NCBI GenBank assembly: GCA_019243975.1 | Contig: JAFATL010000011.1 | Location: 1 to 12,196, forward strand | Direction of reading: 5' to 3' | Origin: Actinomycetota bacterium | GTDB taxonomy: Bacteria; Actinomycetota; Acidimicrobiia; Acidimicrobiales; JAFATL01 | Length of the DNA stretch: 12,196 bases | In this document: in pieces, positions 1-7,353 of the stretch | How the letters are laid out: the number at the start of each line of letters is the position of its first letter | Position numbering within the stretch: the stretch's first letter is position 1 | The notes under the pieces: model-generated | The model's database searches: none | What the model was told of the DNA's origin: nothing | What the model saw: the letters and a program-made list of their open reading frames with translations, nothing else | Made by a program: the position numbers and the translations under genes

Positions 1-1
1 G

Positions 2-478
2 ACGTTGGTCGAGGGCGACATGCGTGACTTCGACCTGGGCCGCACGTTCCCGATGGTGATCATCCCGTACAACAGCCTGCAGCTGCTCCCGCCCGGGACC
101 GAGCGGAGGCAGTGCTTCGCGTCGATCGTCCGCCACCTCCAACCCGATGGCCTCCTCGGCCTGGAGGTGACCGACTTCCTCGTCGGCGAGACGGCACCCT
201 TTGCGCCCAACGAGCCGCTGGCCGCAGCCGAGGGCGTCACGCTGTACGCCGCCCTCGACTCCAGCCCGGCCGAAGGCACGTCGTGGTACCAGCGCCGCTA
301 CGTGTTCGACGACGGCACGCCCGACGTGCGCGACACCGTGGTGCTGCACGAGATCAACGAGGCCGAGCTCGACCACCTGGCGGCCGCCGCGGGCCTGGAG
401 GTGGTGGAGGCAGAGCACAGCGGCCGCCATCTGTCCTGGGTCGCCCAGGCCGGGTCGGCTAGCGTCGGCGGCCGATGA
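2..478 (+). CDS. SAM-dependent class I methyltransferase, C-terminal part (5' end outside window)
   Basis: The reading frame is open from the first bases of the window, so the gene begins upstream and only about 158 C-terminal residues are present. The visible start resembles the stretch after motif I of small-molecule methyltransferases of the Methyltransf_25 type: EGDMRDFDLG, then a hydrophobic strand with IIPYNSLQLL, the usual 'fnslqhl' block. A strand-turn region HLQPDGLLGLEVTDF follows, like the 'L.pGG.l.ldv' motif, and the protein ends in beta strands. The SAM-binding glycine loop (motif I) would lie upstream. The aspartate usually found before the hydrophobic strand (FDlvi) is proline here (TFPMVII). 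The substrate cannot be told. Its stop codon overlaps the ATG of the next gene, suggesting translational coupling. A TTG at 5 could be read as a start but would cut through the conserved fold, so I treat the gene as partial. Confidence 0.8.
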   Translation, partial: TLVEGDMRDFDLGRTFPMVIIPYNSLQLLPPGTERRQCFASIVRHLQPDGLLGLEVTDFLVGETAPFAPNEPLAAAEGVTLYAALDSSPAEGTSWYQRRYVFDDGTPDVRDTVVLHEINEAELDHLAAAAGLEVVEAEHSGRHLSWVAQAGSASVGGR

Positions 479-933
479 TGAAGATGTTCCGCTCCCCCAC
501 GGCGACCGCAGTGGTGCTGGTGGCGGTGGGCTTCGTGTTCGTCTACTTCGGTTGGGACGGCGCCGCCGAGAAGGACACCATCCAGCAGCAGTTCCCGTAC
601 CTGCTCTCCGGTGGGGTCATCGGGTTGGGCCTGATCATGGGCGGCCTCACCGTCGCCATCGTGCAGACCCTGCGCCGGGAGTCGGCCACGCTGGCGGCCA
701 AGCTCGACGAGCTGGCTGATTCGCTGGGCCGGGTGGGCGAAGAGGTCGGCGTCGCCGTGTCGCCGACGGCCGTTCCCGATCACGGCGACCTCGTGATGGC
801 GGGCCGCACCACCTACCACCGGCCCGACTGCCGGCTCATCGCCGGCCGGGGAGCTGCCCAGGCGATGTCGCCCGACGCCGCCGCGGCCCGGGGCCTATCC
901 CCCTGCCGAATTTGCAACCCCGCCGCCGCCTGA
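475..933 (+). CDS. Small two-TM membrane protein with C-terminal His/Cys (Ada-like) metal-site motif
   Basis: This 152-residue protein is not one I can name. Two hydrophobic segments (about residues 10-27 and 43-65) should span the membrane. A charged, heptad-like stretch follows (about 66-95, rich in Leu, Glu, Lys and Arg) that may be a short coiled coil. The C-terminus carries TTYHRPDCRLI and then PCRICNP, placing H115, C119, C144 and C147 as candidate metal ligands. This 'YHxxxC...CxxC' arrangement recalls the Ada-type metal-binding tail found on various bacterial proteins; zinc binding is inference. The first ATG overlaps the upstream methyltransferase stop; further in-frame ATGs at 478 and 484 are possible starts, and no strong ribosome binding site separates them. 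The gene ends 4 bp from the converging livF stop. Confidence 0.75.
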   Translation: MMKMFRSPTATAVVLVAVGFVFVYFGWDGAAEKDTIQQQFPYLLSGGVIGLGLIMGGLTVAIVQTLRRESATLAAKLDELADSLGRVGEEVGVAVSPTAVPDHGDLVMAGRTTYHRPDCRLIAGRGAAQAMSPDAAAARGLSPCRICNPAAA

Positions 934-937
934 TTCG

Positions 938-1750
938 TTAGCCCATCAGCAGCTGGCGCACCTGGGCGGGGTTCTCCAGCTCCTTGCCGCGCACCTCGGC
1001 GCGGATCACGCCCTTCTCGAACACCAGGCCCATGTCGGCGATGTCGAGGGCGCTGATGTTGGCCTCGACCAGGATGACGGTCACGCCGTCCTCGTTGATC
1101 TGGCTGACGATGCGGAAGACCTCTTTCACGATCACCGGGGCCAAGCCGAGGGAGGCCTCGTCGATGATGAGCAGCTTGGGTCGGGCCATGAGCCCGCGGC
1201 CGATCGCCAGCATCTGCTGCTCGCCACCGGACAGCGTGCCCGCCAGCTGGTTCTGCCGCTCGCGCAAGCGGGGCAGGTAGTCGTAGACCTTCTCGCGCTG
1301 CTCGTCGAACCAGCCCCGTTCGCCCCGCTGCGACCACGAGCCGACGAGGAGGTTCTTCTCCACGCTCAGCTCGGGGAAGACGCGCCGACCCTCGGGAACC
1401 AGGATGATGCCTTCGTTGACGCACTTGGACGTGCTCCACGACGTGGCGTCCTTGCCGTCGAACTCGATCGAGCCACCCCACGGCCGCACCGCGCCGCACA
1501 GGTTGAGGACGGTCGTCGATTTCCCGGCGCCGTTGAGGCCCAGGAACACGGCCGTCTCGCCCACGTTCACGTCGAAGCTGATCCCGTGCAGCACCGGCAA
1601 GGCGCCGTAGCCCGACTTGAGCTCGCGCACCTGCAGCAGCGGCTGCGTCTTGGGAGTACGGCCCTTGGGCGCAGCCGCGGCAGTGGCCGGCGCCTTCTTG
1701 GCGGCCGACTTTTTAACCGGCGCGCGCGTGCGCGCGGTGCGCTCAGGCAA
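938..1750 (-). CDS. livF: Branched-chain amino acid-type ABC transporter ATP-binding protein LivF
   Basis: This is one of the two cytoplasmic ATPases that power the Liv/amide importer encoded just upstream. Walker A is GLNGAGKST (71-79), the ABC signature is LSGGEQQ (173-179) and Walker B is LLIIDEA (193-199), followed by the LivF-type SLGLAP. The 270-residue length exceeds the usual 230-240 because of a roughly 36-residue N-terminal extension rich in Lys, Ala and Pro (VKKSAAKKAP), resembling basic histone H1-like tails. The switch position, usually His in ABC ATPases and Gln in LivF (VEQN), is Ala230 here (VEAN). The start is TTG, preceded by a purine-rich GAGGGGG about 9 nt upstream; the next in-frame candidate, a GTG at Val41, would remove the first strand. 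It overlaps the end of livG by 8 bp. The family assignment is firm; the transported substrate is inferred. Confidence 0.93.
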   Translation of the reverse strand: MPERTARTRAPVKKSAAKKAPATAAAAPKGRTPKTQPLLQVRELKSGYGALPVLHGISFDVNVGETAVFLGLNGAGKSTTVLNLCGAVRPWGGSIEFDGKDATSWSTSKCVNEGIILVPEGRRVFPELSVEKNLLVGSWSQRGERGWFDEQREKVYDYLPRLRERQNQLAGTLSGGEQQMLAIGRGLMARPKLLIIDEASLGLAPVIVKEVFRIVSQINEDGVTVILVEANISALDIADMGLVFEKGVIRAEVRGKELENPAQVRQLLMG

Positions 1751-2519
1751 GGCTGGTCGCCCCCTCGCCCATGTACGCCTCGGCCACCGCCTCGTTGTCG
1801 CGGATGTCGTCGGGCACGCCTTGGGCCAGCAGGGCGCCGAAGTTGAGCACGTACACGTAGTCGGCCGTGCCGAGCACGAGGGGCACGTGGTGCTCGATCA
1901 TCACGATGCTGATGCCGAGCTCGCGGCGCATGTCCTTGAGGCGCTCGCAATAGGCGAGCCCCTCCTCCGGCCCGGTGCCGGCCAAGGGCTCGTCGAGCAT
2001 GAGCACTTCGGGGTTCGTCGCCAGCACGGCCGCCGTCTCGACCATCTTCAGCGTGCCGTAGGGCAGGCCGCCGATCGGGCTGTCGTGCAGGTCGGCCAGG
2101 CCCATGAAGTCGAGAACCTCCATGGCGCGCGCCCGCAGCACCTTCTCCTCGCGCAGCGAGGCGGGAGCGCCGACCATGCCGGCGATCACGTTGTACTTGG
2201 TGCTCTTGTGCTGGGCGACGACCAGGTTCTCCAGCACGGTGAAGCTCCGTACCAGACCAACCTGCTGAAAGGTCCGTCCCAGGCCCAGCTGGGCGCGCTG
2301 ATCGGGACGCAACTCGGTGACGTCCTCGCCGTGCATCAGGATGCGACCCGTATCGGGTGTGTAGAACCCCGACACGCAGTTGAAGAACGTCGTCTTGCCC
2401 GCGCCGTTGGGCCCGAGAATGCCGACGATCTCGAGCTCGTCCACGCGGAAGTCGACAGCCGACAGCGCCTGCACCCCGCCGAAGCGGATCGACACCTCGA
2501 TGGCCTCAAGGACGGGCAC
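1743..2519 (-). CDS. livG: Branched-chain amino acid-type ABC transporter ATP-binding protein LivG
   Basis: This is the second ATPase of the importer, 258 residues, a normal LivG length. It shows Walker A GPNGAGKT (36-43), the LivG-style signature LPYGTLK (152-158) in place of LSGGQ, Walker B LMLDE (173-177) with the AGTGPEE continuation typical of LivG, and a switch histidine in IEHHVPLVL (H210). The RFGGVQAL segment near the N-terminus is also typical. The start is GTG. A strong GAGGAGG stands 5 nt upstream of it, and the start lies inside the end of livM (14-bp overlap). An ATG 4 nt further upstream is in the livM frame and encodes livM residues, so it is not the livG start. Co-translation with livM and livF is likely. 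Confidence 0.95.
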   Translation of the reverse strand: MPVLEAIEVSIRFGGVQALSAVDFRVDELEIVGILGPNGAGKTTFFNCVSGFYTPDTGRILMHGEDVTELRPDQRAQLGLGRTFQQVGLVRSFTVLENLVVAQHKSTKYNVIAGMVGAPASLREEKVLRARAMEVLDFMGLADLHDSPIGGLPYGTLKMVETAAVLATNPEVLMLDEPLAGTGPEEGLAYCERLKDMRRELGISIVMIEHHVPLVLGTADYVYVLNFGALLAQGVPDDIRDNEAVAEAYMGEGATSLA

Positions 2520-3636
2520 CCATGCCTCCTCGGGCCGGGCCGCCGCCTGCTTCGGGCTGGCGGAAGCGTTTGAACGAGAGCCACGACAGCAGGTTGCGCT
2601 GCTGCTGGGCGATGCCGCCCGGGAAGAAGATCAGCGTGAGGATCAGCAACAGCGCCTCGACGGCCGGCTCCAGCGTGATGCTGATGGCGGTGAACGGCCA
2701 CACGTGGAAGTTGGCGTGGGCCCGGTCGATGATCGTCGGCAGCACCGCGAACAAGATGCCGCCCTGCACGACGCCCCACCGGTTGCCGGCGCCGCCGACG
2801 ACGGTGGCGAGCAGGAACGTCAACGACAGCGCGAAGCCGAAGTCGGCCGGCGTCACCACCTGCTCGATCGACGCGAACAACGCGCCGGCGATGCCGGCCA
2901 TGATCCCCGAGATCACGAACGCCATGATCTTGTAGCCGGTGACGTCGATGCCCCACGACGCCGCCACCCGCTCGTCGTCGCGGAGAGCCTGGACGGCGCG
3001 GCCGCCGCGCGAGGCGGTGAACCGCCAGTCGAACACCATGGCGACAGCGAGGATCCCGATGCACAGGTAGGCGTAGCGCACGTCGGAGTGGAACAACGAC
3101 GGGCGCGGCGCGGGCTGGCCGGCCCCGCCACCGGTCAACGAGCGGATGTTGAACAGCGTCTCCTGGGCGACGAAGCCGTAGGAGATCGTGACGAGGGTGA
3201 AGTAGACGGCGCGCAGGCGCAGGGCGATGGCCCCGAGCACCACCGCCGCCACCGCGCCGGTGAGCGCAGCCATCAGCACGGCCGCGCCCCAGGGCAGCTG
3301 CATCTTGGTGAGGGCGTAGCCGGCGCCGAACGCGCCCACGCCGAAGAAGGCGCTGTGCCCGAGCGAGACGAGGCCCGCGTACCCCAGCAGCACGTTGAGG
3401 GAGAGGGCAACGAGGCCGTACACCGCCGCCTTGGTGACGACGTTGACGTACACCCCCGGGACCAGCTGCGGTACGGCCAGGACCAGCGCGAGGAGGGCAA
3501 CCAGCACGCCCACTCGTGCCGCGAACCCGGCGGGTGTGGGCCGGAACGGCGCGCCGCTCGCGCCGACCGGCACCGTCGCGTCGGTCACCACCTCGAGCAG
3601 GCCGGTGTCGGGTGCCTCCGGGGCGGTCGCCGACAT
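2506..3636 (-). CDS. livM: Branched-chain amino acid-type ABC transporter permease LivM
   Basis: This inner-membrane permease forms the translocation channel with LivH. The 376-residue product starts with about 40 polar residues and then has multiple hydrophobic segments. Family marks are LLGYAGLVSLGHSAFFGVGA (about 84-103) and the EAA-like cytoplasmic loop near 208-235 (GRAVQALRDDERVAASWGID), which contacts the ATPase, followed by KIMAFVISGIMAGIAGALFA. It ends with a short Gly/Arg-rich tail. I chose the ATG at 3636 because it overlaps the livH stop (TGATG) and has GGAGG 4 nt upstream. The same frame stays open much further upstream, but that part is antisense-free shadow reading of livH. Length and motif order match LivM; substrate specificity cannot be read from the permease. 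Confidence 0.95.
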   Translation of the reverse strand: MSATAPEAPDTGLLEVVTDATVPVGASGAPFRPTPAGFAARVGVLVALLALVLAVPQLVPGVYVNVVTKAAVYGLVALSLNVLLGYAGLVSLGHSAFFGVGAFGAGYALTKMQLPWGAAVLMAALTGAVAAVVLGAIALRLRAVYFTLVTISYGFVAQETLFNIRSLTGGGAGQPAPRPSLFHSDVRYAYLCIGILAVAMVFDWRFTASRGGRAVQALRDDERVAASWGIDVTGYKIMAFVISGIMAGIAGALFASIEQVVTPADFGFALSLTFLLATVVGGAGNRWGVVQGGILFAVLPTIIDRAHANFHVWPFTAISITLEPAVEALLLILTLIFFPGGIAQQQRNLLSWLSFKRFRQPEAGGGPARGGMGARP

Positions 3637-4550
3637 CAGGCCTCCTGCCCGAACAAGCCGGACGGTCGGAACAGCAGCACCAGCAGCAGCACGGCGAAGG
3701 TGGCGAGCGTCGGCGCGCCCGGGATGCCGAGGCTGAAGCTGGTGTTGATCTGGTTGGCCGCCGCCACCGTGATGCCGAGGATCAGCCCACCGGCCACTGC
3801 GCCCACCATCGACGTGAGCCCGCCCAGCACCGCGCCGGTGAAGGCGGGGATGAGGAACGTGGTCGTGACGAGGCCGGGGCTGAGGTTGTTGAACTTGCCG
3901 GCCGCCAGGATGCCCGCGACCGCGGCCAGCACGCCGGCGGCTGCCCACGCCATCGAGCGCATGCGGGCGACGGGCACACCGTGCAGCTCGGCCGCGAACG
4001 GCTCCTGGGCGGTGGCGAGCAGGGCGACGCCGGGCGGCGTCTGGAAGAACAGCGCCAGCAGCGCGGCCGCGCCCCCCAGCACCAGCAGCACCACCAACGT
4101 GTGCCACTCGACGGTGATGTTGACGCCCGGCATTCGGAACCCACCCTCGACGAAGCGGGGGAACCGGCGCAGCTTGGCCTCGAAGCGGTTGACCTCGATC
4201 GACGTGAACAACAGGAACACGGCGGCGGTGGCCACGAGCGACGTCACCGGCGACACTGCCGCCAGCCGCCGGATGACCAACGTGTTGATCAGGATGCCGA
4301 CCAGCGCGCCGACGATGATCGCCACGATCGTCGCCAGCCACAGCCGGCCCTTGCTCACCACCGGCTCGCCCGCCACCGCGAAGCCCGTCATCACCAGGTA
4401 GGCGGCGAACGCCGGCACGGTGCCCATCTCGCCCTGGGCGAAGTTGAGGATGCGCGTGGCCTTGTAGACCAGGGCGATCCCCAGCCCGACCAGGCTCAGG
4501 ATGGCGCCGTTCTGGATCCCGATGATGAGGACCTGCAGGGTCGTCCGCAT
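3636..4550 (-). CDS. livH: Branched-chain amino acid-type ABC transporter permease LivH
   Basis: This is the first inner-membrane permease of the importer, 304 residues, a usual LivH length. Near the N-terminus it has the family block NGAILSLVGLGIALVYK followed by RILNFAQGEMG (about 33-43). Several hydrophobic helices follow, and the cytoplasmic EAA-like loop lies near TAQEPFAAELHGVPVARM. It ends with LFRPSGLFGQEA, the customary LivH ending (RPSGLFG). The ATG start has no clear Shine-Dalgarno sequence; the gap to the binding-protein gene is 42 bp. A TAGTCT hexamer 12 nt before the ATG could be a weak -10. The stop codon shares one base with the livM start. Confidence 0.95.
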   Translation of the reverse strand: MRTTLQVLIIGIQNGAILSLVGLGIALVYKATRILNFAQGEMGTVPAFAAYLVMTGFAVAGEPVVSKGRLWLATIVAIIVGALVGILINTLVIRRLAAVSPVTSLVATAAVFLLFTSIEVNRFEAKLRRFPRFVEGGFRMPGVNITVEWHTLVVLLVLGGAAALLALFFQTPPGVALLATAQEPFAAELHGVPVARMRSMAWAAAGVLAAVAGILAAGKFNNLSPGLVTTTFLIPAFTGAVLGGLTSMVGAVAGGLILGITVAAANQINTSFSLGIPGAPTLATFAVLLLVLLFRPSGLFGQEA

Positions 4551-4592
4551 GACCGGATCGTGAGACTACTCAACCCCCCTTGCGGCGGCGCT

Positions 4593-6026
4593 TTAGAAGC
4601 CGGTCGCGAACGAGGCGAGCGTCTTGTACTGCTTGGTGGCGCAGTCGGCCTTGAGCACGTGCACCTGGTTGGAGCCGAAGTGGCTGCTGGGTGTGTACGA
4701 CTGGTCGGGGTACACGCCGGTGTGCAGGTTTGATTGCGTCTCGACCAGCTTGCGGAAGTCCTCCCGCGTCAGGTCGTTGCCGTACGTCGCTCCGTAGCGC
4801 TTGAACATCTCGTACTGCGACGAGGCGAGGCCCCACAGCGCCACGCCCAGGTCGTCGGGGTCGGTGATGCCCGCGTGCTGGGCCGCCGCGAAGTAGTCGG
4901 GCAGGTTGGCGTGGGCCCAGTCGAGACCCGGGAACGGCGAGAAGAAGATGCCGCCGTCGACGTTGGGGCAGCCCGAGCCGAGCACAGCGTTGAGCCCCAT
5001 GCTGATGCCGACGCCGACGAACTGGGGCTTGTAGCCCTGGCCGTTGGCCTGCTGGGCGAAGCGGATGTAGTCGACCGGCGCAGTGAGGATGTAGACGATG
5101 TCGACCTTGTTGCTCTGCAGCTCGTTGGCGAACGTGTTGTACCAAGACGTGTCCGACTTCGGGTGCCGCAACGTCTTGTAGTAGTTGAGGCCCGCCGCCT
5201 TCACGCCCGCCTCCCAACCGGCCACGGCGTCGTCGAAGTTGGGCGTGTCGGTGATCACCGCCGCCACCTTCTTGCCGGCAAAGTTCTTGGCCACGTACTG
5301 GGCGAGCAGCTTGCCCTGCTGCTTGTACGACATCGACAGCGAGAAGTACCACTGCAGCCCGGTGAGCCCGGTCTCGGTGACACCCGCCGACAGGTACGGG
5401 ATGTGGGCCGACTCGGCGTAACGACCGCACGCCTGGATCTGGTCGGTACCACCGCCGCCCACCACGAGGAACGAACTGGCGCCCAGCTCGCGGCACGCCT
5501 GCACGGCGGTGTTGGGCTGGTACTTGTCGTCCTGGAACTGCACCGCCACCTGCGAACGCCCCAGCACCTTCTCGTGCTTGACCTCGGTGAGGTAGCGCCA
5601 GAACAGGTCGCGCTCCTTCTCGAAGGCGGTGACCGGCAGCGGCGCCGCGCCCGTGACCGGGGCGTGCAGGGCCAGGGTGATCTTGTCGGCCGACACGCCG
5701 GTGCGGTCGTGCCCGGTCGGCTTCACCGGGCCGCTGGCCGTGCTCGACCCGCCGCTGGTGGCGGACTTGGTGCCTCCGCTGGTCGAACCACCGCTGGTCG
5801 ACCCGCCGGTGCTCGTGCCCCCGCTGGTCGACCCGCCTGACGCTGTCGCCGTGCCCGCGTCGGACGAGCCGCCACTGGTCGCCTCGCCCGTGTCGGTGTT
5901 GGAGCTCTGGCCCGCGAGGACGCCGCCGCTGTTGCCGGTGGCCACGTGGACGCCGGGCTTCTGGCCGCACGCGACGGCCAACAACAGGAGGGCAGCGAAC
6001 AGTGAGGTCAGGCGCAGGCGGGGCAC
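4593..6026 (-). CDS. Lipoprotein substrate-binding protein of Liv/amide-type ABC importer (Peripla_BP_6 family)
   Basis: This is the extracytoplasmic binding protein that delivers substrate to LivH/LivM. The N-terminus is a lipoprotein signal peptide with lipobox LLAVAC, putting the lipidated cysteine at residue 20. Residues 21 to about 105 are a long Ser/Gly/Thr linker with GGSTS repeats. The binding domain (about 108-477) shows family traits: KITLALHAPVTG, VQFQDDKYQPNTAVQACREL, HIPYLSAGVTETGL and the second-lobe segment KVAAVITDTPNFDDAVAGWEAGVKAAGLNYY. At 477 residues it is longer than usual, mainly through the linker. The GTG start has TAGGAT 7 nt upstream, which reads well as a -10 element of a leaderless promoter; its AGGA could instead act as a weak ribosome binding site. 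It heads the liv genes. LivJ-like in role, but the ligand (branched-chain amino acid, amide, urea or other) cannot be told. Confidence 0.93.
   Translation of the reverse strand: MPRLRLTSLFAALLLLAVACGQKPGVHVATGNSGGVLAGQSSNTDTGEATSGGSSDAGTATASGGSTSGGTSTGGSTSGGSTSGGTKSATSGGSSTASGPVKPTGHDRTGVSADKITLALHAPVTGAAPLPVTAFEKERDLFWRYLTEVKHEKVLGRSQVAVQFQDDKYQPNTAVQACRELGASSFLVVGGGGTDQIQACGRYAESAHIPYLSAGVTETGLTGLQWYFSLSMSYKQQGKLLAQYVAKNFAGKKVAAVITDTPNFDDAVAGWEAGVKAAGLNYYKTLRHPKSDTSWYNTFANELQSNKVDIVYILTAPVDYIRFAQQANGQGYKPQFVGVGISMGLNAVLGSGCPNVDGGIFFSPFPGLDWAHANLPDYFAAAQHAGITDPDDLGVALWGLASSQYEMFKRYGATYGNDLTREDFRKLVETQSNLHTGVYPDQSYTPSSHFGSNQVHVLKADCATKQYKTLASFATGF
5752..5881 (-). repeat. Ser/Gly/Thr-coding short tandem repeat in binding-protein linker
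   Basis: The core ccgctggtcga (written on the + strand) occurs at 5776, 5791 and 5821, with degenerate copies near 5752 and 5872. The spacings of 15 and 30 bp match a five-residue GGSTS unit. It lies inside the lipoprotein gene and encodes the flexible linker between the lipid anchor and the binding domain. Copy number could vary by slippage or recombination. Confidence 0.7.
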
Positions 6027-6033
6027 GCCCGCG

Positions 6034-6039
6034 ATCCTA
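6034..6039 (-). promoter_or_regulatory. Candidate -10 element (TAGGAT) for a leaderless binding-protein transcript
   Basis: On the minus strand TAGGAT matches the actinobacterial TAnnnT -10 pattern. Seven bases separate it from the GTG start at 6026, which places the transcription start at or one base before the start codon. No convincing -35 is visible. The whole 36-bp gap between this gene and the upstream DNRLRE-like gene holds nothing else I can support. Confidence 0.45.
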
Positions 6040-6062
6040 GGAGTTCGGCCTCGGAGGTGGGC

Positions 6063-7346
6063 CTACGGGCTGGGATTGCGGCGGTTCAGGGCGACGAGCC
6101 GGGTGAGGGCACCCTCTTCGCGGGCGACCACGGTGTCGGGTCCCGTCTCGAAGCCCTGCAGCAGCGCCAGCATCGCCACCAGGGCGATGGGCAGCCACAG
6201 CCACACGTACCAGAGCGACTTGCGGTGGGCCGACGCCAACTTGGCCTTGGCCTTGGTGCCGGTGCTCGTGGTGATCGTCGACGTGACCGGCCCGGTGCTG
6301 GGCGACGACGCCAGCAGGTCGCTGCTCGGCGCCGACACGCTCGACCCGAGCACGCCGCCCGTGGTGTCGCCCGAGCTCGAGCCCGTGTCGGCGATGGCCG
6401 GCTCCGGCGCCGACGACTCGTCCGACGGCTTCGCGCTGGTGGCCACGCGCAGCTGGGGCGTCGCGCCGGTGGCTGCTCCCGCGGAGGTCAGCGAGATCAG
6501 TGAGTTGGTCGAGGGGTCGGGGTCGCCGTAGGCGACGTTGGGCGCCCCCACCGGATGGAGCTCGATCCCCTCGTTCGGGTACACGCCGTCGAGCCAGGCT
6601 TGGGCCACCGACGACAGGTCGAACGTCCACGTGTTGGCCGACGCGTCGTACTTGCCGGTCGTGCCGTAGAGGCAGTCGGTCTTGGGCGCGGTGGCGATGT
6701 CCTGGCTGGTGCCCTCGTTCCACGGTTTGGTGATGAGGCACGCCTCGATGCCGGTGACGTTCTGGGTGAGGAGCGGCGTCGACTGATCGGCCAGCGACAT
6801 GAGGAACGACTGCAGCGGGTCGGGGCTCTGTTCCTCGTAGGTGGAAAGGGCGGTGAGCACGGCGGCCCGGAACGCGGGCGACTCCATCGAGAACGACAGC
6901 GGCGCCTGCTCGAGCACCAGGTCGAAGCGATCGACCTGCTGCCCCGCCGCGATGGCGGGCATGTCGAACTTGAGGTCGGACACGTAGCGCGTCTTCCCGC
7001 CGAAGAGGCCGACCGGCAGGGTGTTGGGCAGCACCGGCTGCGGAGCCTGGTAGTCGGGCGTGGTGGGAATCGGGATGCCCGGGTTGATGCCGAGCGCCGT
7101 CTTGATCTGCTGCAGTCCTTCCGGGCACGCCTGCGGCACCACGATGCACACGACGCCGGGCGGGAACTCGTGCACCAGCACGGCCGGCAGCGAGGTGGTG
7201 GCCGACGCCGTGAAGTACGCGCTGCGCGACACCTTCGCGGGCTGCGGCGGGGGGCCGCTGTCGGCGCCCATGGCGGCCAAGGGCACGAGGGCCGTGCTGG
7301 CGGCCAGTGCGAGGGCGGCGAGCAAGCGCCAGCGATTGCGGCTCAC
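6063..7346 (-). CDS. Secreted, membrane-anchored DNRLRE-like (beta-sandwich) protein, function unknown
   Basis: This 427-residue protein has a signal peptide (basic MSRNRWR, hydrophobic to about 25, likely cleavage near 27-29). A lumenal domain spans about 36-300. A Ser/Thr/Gly/Pro linker (about 300-365) follows, then a basic patch, one TM helix (378-398) and a roughly 29-residue cytoplasmic tail rich in Arg. The outer domain resembles DNRLRE/CBM96-like beta-sandwich modules: RYVSDLKFDMP with an R-F-D-L-V-L strand, KPWNEG near 207, and TWTFDLSSVAQAWLDG with PNEGIEL (239-262). Four cysteines (67, 74, 203, 225) could form two disulfides. The GTG start lies 8 bp after the korB stop with GGGAGG about 12 nt upstream, so translation may be coupled to korB. 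The DNRLRE assignment rests on pattern recognition; a surface or wall-attachment role is inference. Confidence 0.85.
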   Translation of the reverse strand: MSRNRWRLLAALALAASTALVPLAAMGADSGPPPQPAKVSRSAYFTASATTSLPAVLVHEFPPGVVCIVVPQACPEGLQQIKTALGINPGIPIPTTPDYQAPQPVLPNTLPVGLFGGKTRYVSDLKFDMPAIAAGQQVDRFDLVLEQAPLSFSMESPAFRAAVLTALSTYEEQSPDPLQSFLMSLADQSTPLLTQNVTGIEACLITKPWNEGTSQDIATAPKTDCLYGTTGKYDASANTWTFDLSSVAQAWLDGVYPNEGIELHPVGAPNVAYGDPDPSTNSLISLTSAGAATGATPQLRVATSAKPSDESSAPEPAIADTGSSSGDTTGGVLGSSVSAPSSDLLASSPSTGPVTSTITTSTGTKAKAKLASAHRKSLWYVWLWLPIALVAMLALLQGFETGPDTVVAREEGALTRLVALNRRNPSP

Positions 7347-7353
7347 AGCAGCG

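Noticed and set aside
3637..4341. Upstream extension of the livM frame to a 611-residue protein
   Set aside because: The added region is basic and His/Arg-rich, falls inside livH in another frame, and the ATG at 3636 has GGAGG and overlaps the livH stop.
2380..4401. Long plus-strand open frame of 673 codons opposite livG, livM and livH
   Set aside because: It is rich in Arg, Gly, Asp and His with no family motifs, and lies antisense to three unmistakable Liv genes. Such frames arise from strong G/C third-position bias.
4551..4592. Possible terminator between the binding-protein gene and livH
   Set aside because: The run of six C is flanked by only three-base complementary arms with no stem of useful length and no T-run.
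5752..5881. Possible CRISPR-like or mobile repeat
   Set aside because: The repeats are short, keep the reading frame, code for a Gly/Ser/Thr linker and lack unique spacers.
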